A DNA stretch of 64,000 nt, taken from Candidatus Poribacteria bacterium (GTDB lineage Bacteria; Poribacteria; WGA-4E; PCPOR2b). The DNA is taken from positions 172,084-236,083 of the forward strand of contig JAJEAL010000053.1 of assembly GCA_022822785.1 (NCBI GenBank), written 5' to 3'. This document shows positions 8,388-15,987 of this stretch, piece by piece. The stretch's first letter is position 1, and each line of letters begins with the position of its first letter. Below the pieces are notes generated by a model, which ran no database searches, was not told where the DNA came from, and saw nothing but the letters and a program-made list of their open reading frames with translations. The translations under genes and the position numbers were made by a program.

Positions 8388-9221
8388 GTGCATTACCTTA
8401 CGCGCCAAATTGCTTTTGAAGCCTCACACTACTATCGCATTCCTGAACTCAGCGATATGGAAAACTATGCCCTATTCGGACAGACTGCAAATCCAAATAG
8501 TCATGGTCATAACTATATCTTGGAAGCGACAGTTAAAGGGAAACTTAACCCTGAACATGGGATGGTTATCAATATCACAGATCTGGACGAGGTTCTCAAG
8601 CAAGAAATTGTCGCTTACTATGATCACAAGCATATCAATATACAACATCCCACCTTTGCGAACAACCCACACCTGCAGCCGACAAGCGAGAATTTAGCGA
8701 TTCAGATTTGGTCTGCGATTGAATCTCATCTGAAAGGGACAATCCTACATCGAATCAGGTTGTATGAGGATTCAACTCTATTTGCTGACTATTATGGAGA
8801 GAGGCAGATGGTCTATCTCACAAAGATTTATGAATTCAGTGCATCGCATCGATTGCATAGTCCACAACTCAGCGATGCGGAAAACCAAGAAATCTTTGGC
8901 AAGTGTAACAATTTCTACGGTCACGGGCATAATTATGTCCTTGAAGTGACAATACAAGGTGAGGTGGACCCAAAAACCGGAATGGTCGTTGATTTACGCT
9001 GTCTTGATGAAACGATTCAGGAGCAGGTCTACGCACGATTTGATCATAAATATCTTAACTTAGACACACCAGAGTTTGAGAACCTCAATCCAACCTCCGA
9101 GAACTTTGTAAAAGTGCTCTGGGAGACGATTGAACCGAATCTTAAGCCTATTCGGTTACATCGGCTTCGATTAAGAGAAACACCTAAAAATCATTTTGAT
9201 TACTATGGGGACGAGATTTAG
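8388..9221 (+). CDS. Tandem 6-pyruvoyltetrahydropterin synthase (two PTPS domains)
   Basis: PTPS converts dihydroneopterin triphosphate to 6-pyruvoyl-tetrahydropterin. Two full PTPS domains are fused (about residues 1-137 and 138-277). The second has G-K-C-N-N-F-Y-G-H-G-H, that is C-x5-H-G-H, the signature of biopterin-forming PTPS-I and unlike C-x3-H-G-H of QueD. It also has the catalytic pair F-D-H-K. The first domain keeps the zinc His residues and Y-D-H-K but has G-Q-T-A-N-P-N-S-H-G-H, so the catalytic Cys is Thr. The GTG at 8388 follows AAGGA at 8-base spacing; an earlier in-frame GTG at 8355 would add 11 residues. It is followed after 3 bases by folE. Confidence 0.88.
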   Translation: MHYLTRQIAFEASHYYRIPELSDMENYALFGQTANPNSHGHNYILEATVKGKLNPEHGMVINITDLDEVLKQEIVAYYDHKHINIQHPTFANNPHLQPTSENLAIQIWSAIESHLKGTILHRIRLYEDSTLFADYYGERQMVYLTKIYEFSASHRLHSPQLSDAENQEIFGKCNNFYGHGHNYVLEVTIQGEVDPKTGMVVDLRCLDETIQEQVYARFDHKYLNLDTPEFENLNPTSENFVKVLWETIEPNLKPIRLHRLRLRETPKNHFDYYGDEI

Positions 9222-9224
9222 TTG

Positions 9225-9818
9225 ATGAAAATTTACCACGCCGAATCAATTGACAACGGAACAACTACCGCTGATCCAAAACTTGAATGTATCTATACTC
9301 AAATATTGGAAACTATTGGCGAAGATCTAGCAAGAGCAGGCCTCTTGAGAACACCTCAACGTGCAGCGAAAGCACTTCAGTTTTTGATACAAGGATACCA
9401 TCAAAATGTTGAGGAAGTATTAAACGGTGCAATTTTCGACGAAGAATACGACGAAATGGTCATTGTCAAAGAGATTGAGTTTTATAGTCTCTGTGAACAC
9501 CATCTTTTGCCATTCTTTGGTAAGTGCCATGTTGGATATATCCCCCGCAAAAAAATTATTGGGCTTAGTAAAATTCCGCGAATTGTGGATATGTTTGCTC
9601 GCCGTCTCCAAGTGCAAGAGAGATTGACGAGACAGATTGCGGAGGCTCTACAAGAAGCGCTGAATCCGTCTGGGGTTGCTGTTGTTATAGAGGCACAGCA
9701 TATGTGCATGATGGTTCGTGGTGTACAGAAGCAGCACTCGCAAACGATGACCAATGTCATGCTTGGTGAGTTTCGAGATAAAAGTTCAACGCGGGCAGAA
9801 TTTATGAGGTGTATATAG
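9225..9818 (+). CDS. folE: GTP cyclohydrolase I
   Basis: This enzyme converts GTP to dihydroneopterin triphosphate, the substrate of the PTPS encoded just upstream. The zinc ligands are visible: C-E-H-H-L-L-P-F near residue 88 and H-M-C-M-M-V-R-G near 160. The [10 protein letters not shown] ending is typical of FolE. Its length of 197 residues fits the short bacterial form. A TTG lies directly before the ATG; the ATG at 9225 is preferred. The 3-base gap from PTPS means they share one message, and an SDR follows after 39 bases. Confidence 0.96.
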   Translation: MKIYHAESIDNGTTTADPKLECIYTQILETIGEDLARAGLLRTPQRAAKALQFLIQGYHQNVEEVLNGAIFDEEYDEMVIVKEIEFYSLCEHHLLPFFGKCHVGYIPRKKIIGLSKIPRIVDMFARRLQVQERLTRQIAEALQEALNPSGVAVVIEAQHMCMMVRGVQKQHSQTMTNVMLGEFRDKSSTRAEFMRCI

Positions 9819-9857
9819 ATGCAACTCTGAACACACGACAGCTCGAAGGGGGCGGAG

Positions 9858-10571
9858 ATGCTGAAGGATAAGGTTGCAGTTATAACAGGAGCGTCACGGG
9901 GTATTGGTCGAGCAACCGCTTTGGCGTTTGCAAGGGCAGGTGCAAAGGTTGTCCTTGCATCACGCACACAGAGCGACCTCGAAACAGTTGCCAATCTCAT
10001 ACGCGTAGATGGCGGAGAAGCCCTAGTTGTCCCAACAGATGTAACACAGGCGGACGCCGTAAAAATCCTAGTCGATCGAACGCTGGAAACCTATGGACAA
10101 ATTGACGTTCTTGTGAACAACGCAGGGACCGGTGCCTTTGAAACAGTCGCGGATTCGGATCCGGAGGTATGGACTCAAGTGATTGCATCCAACCTCAAAA
10201 GCACTTATCTGTGCTCGAAATATGTGCTACCTCCCATGCTGGCACGTCAATCCGGCCAAATTATCAATGTGCTCTCAATTGCCGCGAAGGTTACATTTAA
10301 GGCGTCAAGCGCATATTGTGCAGCTAAGGCAGGCGCACTGGCGTTTACGAAGGTTTTGGCGGAGGAGGTCAGGAGTGATAACATCCGTGTTACTGCAGTT
10401 TCTCCCGGATCGGTTGATACACCATTCTGGGCTAACATTGAGGGACACCCTGACCTAAATTTGATGTTGAAGCCAGAACATGTTGCGGATACCATTCTCT
10501 TCGTTGTGGCGCAGCCGACTGGCATGGTCACTGACGAAATCGTCGTCACACCGCCCCTTGGCATTCTATAA
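9858..10571 (+). CDS. Short-chain dehydrogenase/reductase, candidate sepiapterin-type reductase
   Basis: This is a classical NAD(P)-binding SDR of 237 residues. It has T-G-A-S-R-G-I-G for the cofactor, N-N-A-G near residue 90, and the catalytic Ser, Y-C-A-A-K. The Arg after the first beta strand (A-S-R-T) suggests NADPH. By sequence alone it is FabG-like and unspecific. Its place after PTPS and folE makes reduction of 6-pyruvoyl-tetrahydropterin, the sepiapterin reductase step, an attractive role, but this is inference from context. A GGGGG-rich ribosome site precedes the ATG. Confidence 0.85.
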   Translation: MLKDKVAVITGASRGIGRATALAFARAGAKVVLASRTQSDLETVANLIRVDGGEALVVPTDVTQADAVKILVDRTLETYGQIDVLVNNAGTGAFETVADSDPEVWTQVIASNLKSTYLCSKYVLPPMLARQSGQIINVLSIAAKVTFKASSAYCAAKAGALAFTKVLAEEVRSDNIRVTAVSPGSVDTPFWANIEGHPDLNLMLKPEHVADTILFVVAQPTGMVTDEIVVTPPLGIL

Positions 10572-10664
10572 GGTTGACACTATATACATAGACAAACAAT
10601 AGAGCAGCAAGATTTTTAAATATTCTAGGTGATGGTTAATGTTCTCTCGTGACTGAGGTAAATA

Positions 10665-11315
10665 ATGACTAAACTGGAACAGATGCAACGGGTCGAAGCT
10701 TGTGGAGTCGTCGCCATTATTCGGGCGAACAGCTCGGCTGAACTAATAGAGGTCGCAGCCGCTATCAAAGCGGGTGGTGTTGATTTGATTGAAGTCACAA
10801 TGACAACCCCAAATGCGTTAGGTGTGATTAGTGATGTTGCCGCACGATACGGCGACGAAGTGTTAGTGGGTGTTGGGTCGGTACTCGATGCCGAAACCGC
10901 ACGGGCTGCCATGCTCGCAGGCGCAGAATTTGTTGTCAGCCCTGTGACGAAACCGGATGTAATCGAAATCTGTAATCGATACAGTAAAATTGTCATGCCG
11001 GGCGCGTTTACGCCTACAGAGATTTTAGCTGCATGGGAAGCCGGGGCAGATTATGTAAAAGTTTTCCCATCAAGCGGGGTTGGACCAAGCTACATCAAGG
11101 ATGTGAAAGCACCGCTACCACATATCCCACTAATCCCCACAGGGGGCGTGGGTATTGATAATGCTGGTGAATTCATCAAGGCGGGTTCCGCGGCGCTTGG
11201 CGTCGGCAGTGCACTCGTCAACAATCAGGTGATTGCTGATGGGCGATTCGACCTCCTAACACAGAATGCGAAGAAGTTAGTAGAAGCTGTGCAAGCCGCC
11301 AAGACAGATTCGTAA
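10665..11315 (+). CDS. eda: 2-dehydro-3-deoxy-phosphogluconate aldolase (KDPG/KHG aldolase)
   Basis: This 216-residue TIM-barrel aldolase cleaves KDPG to pyruvate and glyceraldehyde 3-phosphate. The family motifs are present: I-I-R near residue 19, the general-base Glu in I-E-V-T-M-T-T-P, G-V-G-S-V, the P-G-A-F-T-P-T-E block, the Schiff-base Lys in Y-V-K-V-F-P-S, and P-T-G-G-V near the end. The start has GAGG close upstream. There is no edd or sugar-acid kinase next to it, so the physiological substrate could be a related keto-deoxy sugar phosphate. A strong hairpin follows. Confidence 0.93.
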   Translation: MTKLEQMQRVEACGVVAIIRANSSAELIEVAAAIKAGGVDLIEVTMTTPNALGVISDVAARYGDEVLVGVGSVLDAETARAAMLAGAEFVVSPVTKPDVIEICNRYSKIVMPGAFTPTEILAAWEAGADYVKVFPSSGVGPSYIKDVKAPLPHIPLIPTGGVGIDNAGEFIKAGSAALGVGSALVNNQVIADGRFDLLTQNAKKLVEAVQAAKTDS

Positions 11316-11316
11316 G

Positions 11317-11337
11317 CAGGCAGGCATCGCCTGTCTG
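11317..11337 (+). terminator. Hairpin after the KDPG aldolase gene
   Basis: CAGGCAGGC and GCCTGTCTG pair over nine bases (one G-T pair) around a 3-base loop, right after the stop codon. No T-run follows, so termination is only probable. Confidence 0.4.
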
Positions 11338-11351
11338 TATACATTTGGATG

Positions 11352-11380
11352 TTGACAGCTTTCTTGGTTTATGCTAATCT
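11352..11380 (+). promoter_or_regulatory. Promoter of the protein kinase gene
   Basis: A consensus TTGACA (11352-11357) and TAATCT (11375-11380) are spaced by 17 bases. The transcript would have a leader of about 165 bases before the kinase start; I see no clear structure in it. Confidence 0.5.
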
Positions 11381-11553
11381 GCTAAATTATCATATCTAGT
11401 ACCTCCCGAGTTTAAGCATAGCAATGGACAGAATGTGGAGAATCTGTCGTTTCGGAGATTATTCTATTCACGCATACCGCAAAACAATCGAACTCGATTA
11501 GCAGTTGAGAATCTGTTCTCTCTTGATCGAAACTTGGGTCAAGGACGGTGTAT

Positions 11554-13518
11554 ATGCAGATAAACGGACTGGTCTTAGGAAAATATCATATTGAAAAACT
11601 GATTAACAACGGCAGCTTTGCCTCCGTTTTTCGGGCGAAAGAGGAGCTCACTAACCGCACTGTTGCGATCAAAGTGTTGCCCAGATCGATCTATCCCACC
11701 GGACGGATGCATTACCTGCTTACAGAGTTGAGCGCAATGGGGCGGAATTGGGGGCACTCCAATATCGTTTCTATTCATACTGTGGAACCTGGTGATAAGG
11801 AATACGTTGCCTATATCGTCATGGAGTACGTTGACGGTCCCAGCTTACGTCAGCTGATAACGATGCGGCGCCTTGTTCCTAGCTTAGCGATAAATATTGC
11901 GCTCGATATTTGCCGAGGACTTATCGCTGCCCATGAACAGAATATCATCCACCGAGATATAAAGCCGCAGAATGTTTTGTTGACGTCTGATCAAATTGCA
12001 AAGATTTCTGACTTCGGCGTCGCGCGCATCCTTGAAGCTACCACCGATTATGCGGGAACAATCGCCGGAACCCGAAGGTACATGGCTCCCGAACAGTATG
12101 ACGGGAACTATGATTATCGGGTAGACCTCTATTCAACGGGATTAATCCTCTACGAAATGTTCATGGGCAGATTCCCATTTCGAGGAAAGACGCAAGATGA
12201 GATTCAGGCAAGAAAACAGAGTGAAGATATTGAACTCGGTCACAATGTGCCTGAAGATATACGCAAAATCTTACGGAAAGCATTGCATCGAGATGTGCAG
12301 GCACGATATCAAAACGCAACAGAGTTGTATGCCGCTCTCGATCTTATTCGCGAAAAATGGTATGCCGATGCTGTACGGGAAACAGTGACGACCCAATCGA
12401 ACCTAGCGATACAACGCGCAACACTATCTGAATACAGAAAGGATTTACGTCTTTCCATTGCAGCAGCGGGCAAAATTGAATTGGAGATATATGCGGAACA
12501 GAGGATAGAGGCAGAAAAACAGAGACAGCTTAAACTTGAAGCGCAAGCCAATATACATTATGATCAAGCTATTCAATCTATCGACAAGAAACAACTTCAG
12601 GATGCACTGCAAGAAATGCAGCAAGCCCATCGCCTTTACTTAAGTGAGGTGCAACCGACTAAAAAAGCGGATCGGGTATTTCGGCATTTATCTAATCTGA
12701 CGGTCCCGCCCAAATCACCTGCAACGGCAAAAGAGATTATTGAGTTAATTGACCAATTGCCAACTAACGAGGTCTCGGAACTTGGAAGGTGGTTTGATAG
12801 GCAATATCCTCCTGACCAACCCAGCGAGGTGCTCCCTCGCGTAGATTCAATGGTACCCCTTACAGGTAGTGATATCGGTTCCGCGCTAATGTTTCAACCC
12901 CTCAATCCGCAAGAAACGGCCCCAGAGCTTGTGCTGCGAAAACTTCATGATGTCATTGAAAAGTCCCATGAAAGGATTGCTGCCCGGACTTGTGAATCGG
13001 CTGAAGAGTACGCACAAGAGGGAAAAAATCGACGGAGTCGCACAGAATACCGCAAACTCGGAGAATTTTATAGAGAATCTGCAGAGAGTTTCATTGAGTC
13101 CGAAAACTGGCACTCGGGAGCAGACTGCTATGCACGAGCACAACTTGCCTACATCGCTGCTCGCCGTTATAATCGCGCGCGGCACTGTGCACAGGAGGCG
13201 GGCACCTATTATGCTATGCAGGCGGATTCGCTTGAAAGGCACCAGAGTTGGGTTGAAGCTGGTAGATTATATGCACTTTCGGCAGACCATTACGCTCATG
13301 CCAGCTTATGGAAGGAAGCGGAGGAAAGTCTATCACGCACAACAATCTGTTATTTTAATGTTGCGGAGAACGCTCGTGCTGCAGGAGATCTGAGTCTGTC
13401 TTACAACTATTGTGATAGGATTTTAACAATTTCAAAAAGGATGAAAGGGGCTTCTAACGCTGTCACAGGTGCACGAAAACTGCTACAGGAGATTGAAGGT
13501 CTTTTTACAACAGTTTAG
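11554..13518 (+). CDS. Serine/threonine protein kinase with helical (TPR/SNAP-like) tail
   Basis: This is a Hanks-type kinase. The kinase domain (about 8-270) has V-A-I-K for ATP, H-R-D-I-K-P-Q-N as catalytic loop, D-F-G-V-A-R and G-T-R-R-Y-M-A-P-E-Q. The glycine loop is reduced to N-N-G-S-F-A-S-V-F. A charged coiled coil follows (about 300-370). The last 200 residues are alpha-helical with repeated A-x-x-Y and A-E-x-A-x-x-Y patterns like TPR or alpha-SNAP proteins, probably a docking surface. There is no membrane segment, unlike the common PknB type, so it should be cytoplasmic. The ATG at 11554 has AAGGA at 8 bases; a GTG lies 6 bases upstream. Confidence 0.9.
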   Translation: MQINGLVLGKYHIEKLINNGSFASVFRAKEELTNRTVAIKVLPRSIYPTGRMHYLLTELSAMGRNWGHSNIVSIHTVEPGDKEYVAYIVMEYVDGPSLRQLITMRRLVPSLAINIALDICRGLIAAHEQNIIHRDIKPQNVLLTSDQIAKISDFGVARILEATTDYAGTIAGTRRYMAPEQYDGNYDYRVDLYSTGLILYEMFMGRFPFRGKTQDEIQARKQSEDIELGHNVPEDIRKILRKALHRDVQARYQNATELYAALDLIREKWYADAVRETVTTQSNLAIQRATLSEYRKDLRLSIAAAGKIELEIYAEQRIEAEKQRQLKLEAQANIHYDQAIQSIDKKQLQDALQEMQQAHRLYLSEVQPTKKADRVFRHLSNLTVPPKSPATAKEIIELIDQLPTNEVSELGRWFDRQYPPDQPSEVLPRVDSMVPLTGSDIGSALMFQPLNPQETAPELVLRKLHDVIEKSHERIAARTCESAEEYAQEGKNRRSRTEYRKLGEFYRESAESFIESENWHSGADCYARAQLAYIAARRYNRARHCAQEAGTYYAMQADSLERHQSWVEAGRLYALSADHYAHASLWKEAEESLSRTTICYFNVAENARAAGDLSLSYNYCDRILTISKRMKGASNAVTGARKLLQEIEGLFTTV

Positions 13519-13645
13519 CAAACTCTTTGATTTAAGGAGAATTTTTGTACTCAGCACCACATGAAATTAGGCTTTGAACCTCTGAAATTCTTGGGATCCT
13601 CTCTCCCAAAAGCGCGATTTCTGATGGCGGACAGTATGACTAAAA

Positions 13646-14434
13646 ATGAGAGCCAAGCAGATTAAATCAACGTTACAAGGCGGGGAAGTTATCGTTGGCA
13701 CCTTTGTGATGGAATTTGCGGTGCCATCGATTGCGACCATTCTAGCGAGTGCCGGTGCCGATTTCATTATTGTGGACATGGAGCACACGACCTTTACCAT
13801 GGAAACAGTAGGGCAAATCGTTAGAGCTGCTAGAGGATCAGACCTGCCTAGCATTGTACGTGTGCCAGACATCGAGCGGCATTTCGTTTCTCGAGCACTT
13901 GACGCTGGTGCTTCAGGGGTGATGATTCCGCGTGTGGAATCCCGCGAAAATATCGAAAATGTCGTAAAGTGGGCGAAATACGCGCCCGATGGAGAGCGGG
14001 GGGTCGCATTCGGCATTGGACACACCGATTATGGTGATTTTCGGAAATTGGACGGTGTAAAATATACCCTTCAGGCAAATAAGGAAATTTTCATCATCGG
14101 GCAGATTGAAACCGCAAAATCGGTGGAGAATATTGATGAAATCCTTTCCACCGATGGACTTGATGCAATCTTCCTCGGACCGTATGACCTATCGACATCT
14201 CTCGGTATTTCTGGTCAACTCGACCACCCCTTGATTGTCCATAGCATCGAAAAAGTCATCGCCAAAGCGAAGGAATATCAGGTTGTCCTCGGCAGCTATG
14301 TCAATGATTTTGAGAGTGGAAAACGGTGGGCAGATGCGGGGGTCCAATTAATTGCCTGTGGAAACGACGCTTTTCTAATTACCTGTCGGTTTGCAGAGGA
14401 GAGCGAGAAATTTAAGAATTACGTATCAGGGTGA
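13646..14434 (+). CDS. HpcH/HpaI-family class II aldolase
   Basis: Enzymes of this family split 2-keto-3-deoxy acids into pyruvate and an aldehyde using a divalent metal. The 262 residues show the general-base His in D-M-E-H-T, R-V-P for the carboxylate, and the metal ligands Glu and Asp in G-Q-I-E-T and L-G-P-Y-D-L-S. An iolC-like kinase begins four bases after its stop, so the two form an operon. The pairing suggests that the aldolase works on a keto-deoxy sugar acid, possibly phosphorylated by the kinase; this is inference. No strong ribosome site is visible. Confidence 0.88.
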   Translation: MRAKQIKSTLQGGEVIVGTFVMEFAVPSIATILASAGADFIIVDMEHTTFTMETVGQIVRAARGSDLPSIVRVPDIERHFVSRALDAGASGVMIPRVESRENIENVVKWAKYAPDGERGVAFGIGHTDYGDFRKLDGVKYTLQANKEIFIIGQIETAKSVENIDEILSTDGLDAIFLGPYDLSTSLGISGQLDHPLIVHSIEKVIAKAKEYQVVLGSYVNDFESGKRWADAGVQLIACGNDAFLITCRFAEESEKFKNYVSG

Positions 14435-14438
14435 ACCG

Positions 14439-15452
14439 ATGAGCGAACGAACCTATGATATCTTAGCAATCGGACGTAGTTCGATAGATCTCTACTCTAA
14501 TGACATCGGTGCATCCTTTCCCGAAATCGGAAGCTTTGGTGCGTTTGTCGGTGGCTGCCCGACCAATATCAGCGTTGGGACACGGCGGCTTGGACTCCGA
14601 TCCGCTGTTCTCACTGGAATTGGCGAAGATCCAGTGGGCGACTTCATCCTCAAATTTCTACATGACGAGGAGGTCGAAACAAAATTTGTCTCTCACAAAC
14701 CGGGACATCGAACTAGTGCGGTTGTGCTTGGGATTGAACCGCCAGACCGGTTTCCGCTTGTCTACTATCGTGATAATTGCGCCGACATTGAACTCACCAT
14801 CGATGATGTGCTTGCTTCACCCATTGCCGACAGTCGTGCCCTACTCATCTCCGGTACTGGATTGAGCAAAGAGCCGAGTCGAAGTGCGAACCTCTTTGCC
14901 GCTGAATACGCCCAATCCGTTGGAACCACCGTGTTTTTCGACCTTGATTTCCGTGCAGACCAATGGCACGATCCTCGCGCTTTCGGGGTGGTCGCCAGAT
15001 CCGCCCTGCGATTGGTCGATATCGCACTCGGAACGGAGGAGGAGGTCAAAGCGGCATCACTCTCCGACGCCTCACAACTCTCGATTACCCACTCCCAAAT
15101 CTCCAACCCAGATATCGAAGGCGACGTAAACGCAGCGATTGAAACAATCTTGAGCGGCGGTCCAAAGGCACTGGTGATGAAACGTGGAATTGAAGGCGCA
15201 GATATTCATCTGTCCGGTGGGGAAGTTATCAACGCTAATCCGTTTCCTGTTGAAGTGTACAATACACTTGGTGCAGGAGATGCTTTCGCCAGCGGTTTTA
15301 TCTATGGTCACCTGAAAGGTTGGGGCTGGGAACGCTCTGCCCGTTTGGGCAATGCAACCGGTGCGATTGTCGTTACCCGGCACGGCTGCGCGAACTTCAT
15401 GCCCACCATGCGCGAAGTCGAGGATTTTGTTGAGGAAAGAGGCGGCTGGTAA
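14439..15452 (+). CDS. iolC: PfkB-family sugar kinase, IolC-like (5-dehydro-2-deoxygluconokinase)
   Basis: IolC phosphorylates 5-dehydro-2-deoxy-D-gluconate in myo-inositol catabolism. The 337-residue protein has the ribokinase signatures: G-G-C-P-T-N-I-S-V near residue 37 and N-T-L-G-A-G-D-A-F-A-S-G near 280 with the catalytic Asp. The N-terminal I-G-R-S-S-I-D-L-Y is typical of IolC. An iolD gene lies 6 kb downstream, which supports an inositol role. A longer in-frame reading from 14391 overlaps the aldolase; the ATG at 14439, right after the aldolase stop, is preferred and suggests translational coupling. Confidence 0.83.
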   Translation: MSERTYDILAIGRSSIDLYSNDIGASFPEIGSFGAFVGGCPTNISVGTRRLGLRSAVLTGIGEDPVGDFILKFLHDEEVETKFVSHKPGHRTSAVVLGIEPPDRFPLVYYRDNCADIELTIDDVLASPIADSRALLISGTGLSKEPSRSANLFAAEYAQSVGTTVFFDLDFRADQWHDPRAFGVVARSALRLVDIALGTEEEVKAASLSDASQLSITHSQISNPDIEGDVNAAIETILSGGPKALVMKRGIEGADIHLSGGEVINANPFPVEVYNTLGAGDAFASGFIYGHLKGWGWERSARLGNATGAIVVTRHGCANFMPTMREVEDFVEERGGW

Positions 15453-15555
15453 TTGGGTTCATCTCGCTTAGTCCATTGCCATCAAGCGGCGCTTTCCACT
15501 GCTGAACACTCCGTCCATTCATAAAACAGTAGTGTTCAAAATTTGAACCGTTCAA

Positions 15556-15596
15556 CCCAACCTACCTCCTATACTCGTAGGTTGGGCATCTTGCCC
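15556..15596. repeat. Palindromic repeat in the iolC-WD40 gap
   Basis: The gap 15453-15987 has no gene I can support. CCCAACCTAC (15556-15565) and GTAGGTTGGG (15577-15586) form a perfect 10-base stem, and GGGC/GCCC makes a second small hairpin just after. This is one of several dispersed palindromes in the window. The rest of the gap shows nothing recognisable except the AAGGAGG site before 15988. Confidence 0.5.
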
Positions 15597-15987
15597 AATC
15601 CATAGGCCTCACCGCCCTAAACTCCGAACAACTCGGTCAAATTCTTATCCCAATTGTGTATACTTCTCCCACAACTATTCAATGGACACTTTGCACACTG
15701 AAGGTTAAAAGCAAACGCCGGTGTGTGCAGTATCGGGCAATCTCTCACCGCTCTGCCCGCGAAATACGTTCTTACTCCAAGACGATTTCGACCTGATATC
15801 CTGTCAGAGGCAAATCCAGAACCATGCTCTTAACTTCATAGGTATTTGGGTAGCAGTCCTGTTTGGTGTAGCGTTCACATGGGCTAGTTTAAACCTCCCC
15901 ATAAATCGTTCGACCTCCGGTTCTCGTTGTTAGTAGGCCTTTGGCACAAAAATTGCCTTGTAATCACCGAACAAGGAGGTTGACCTC

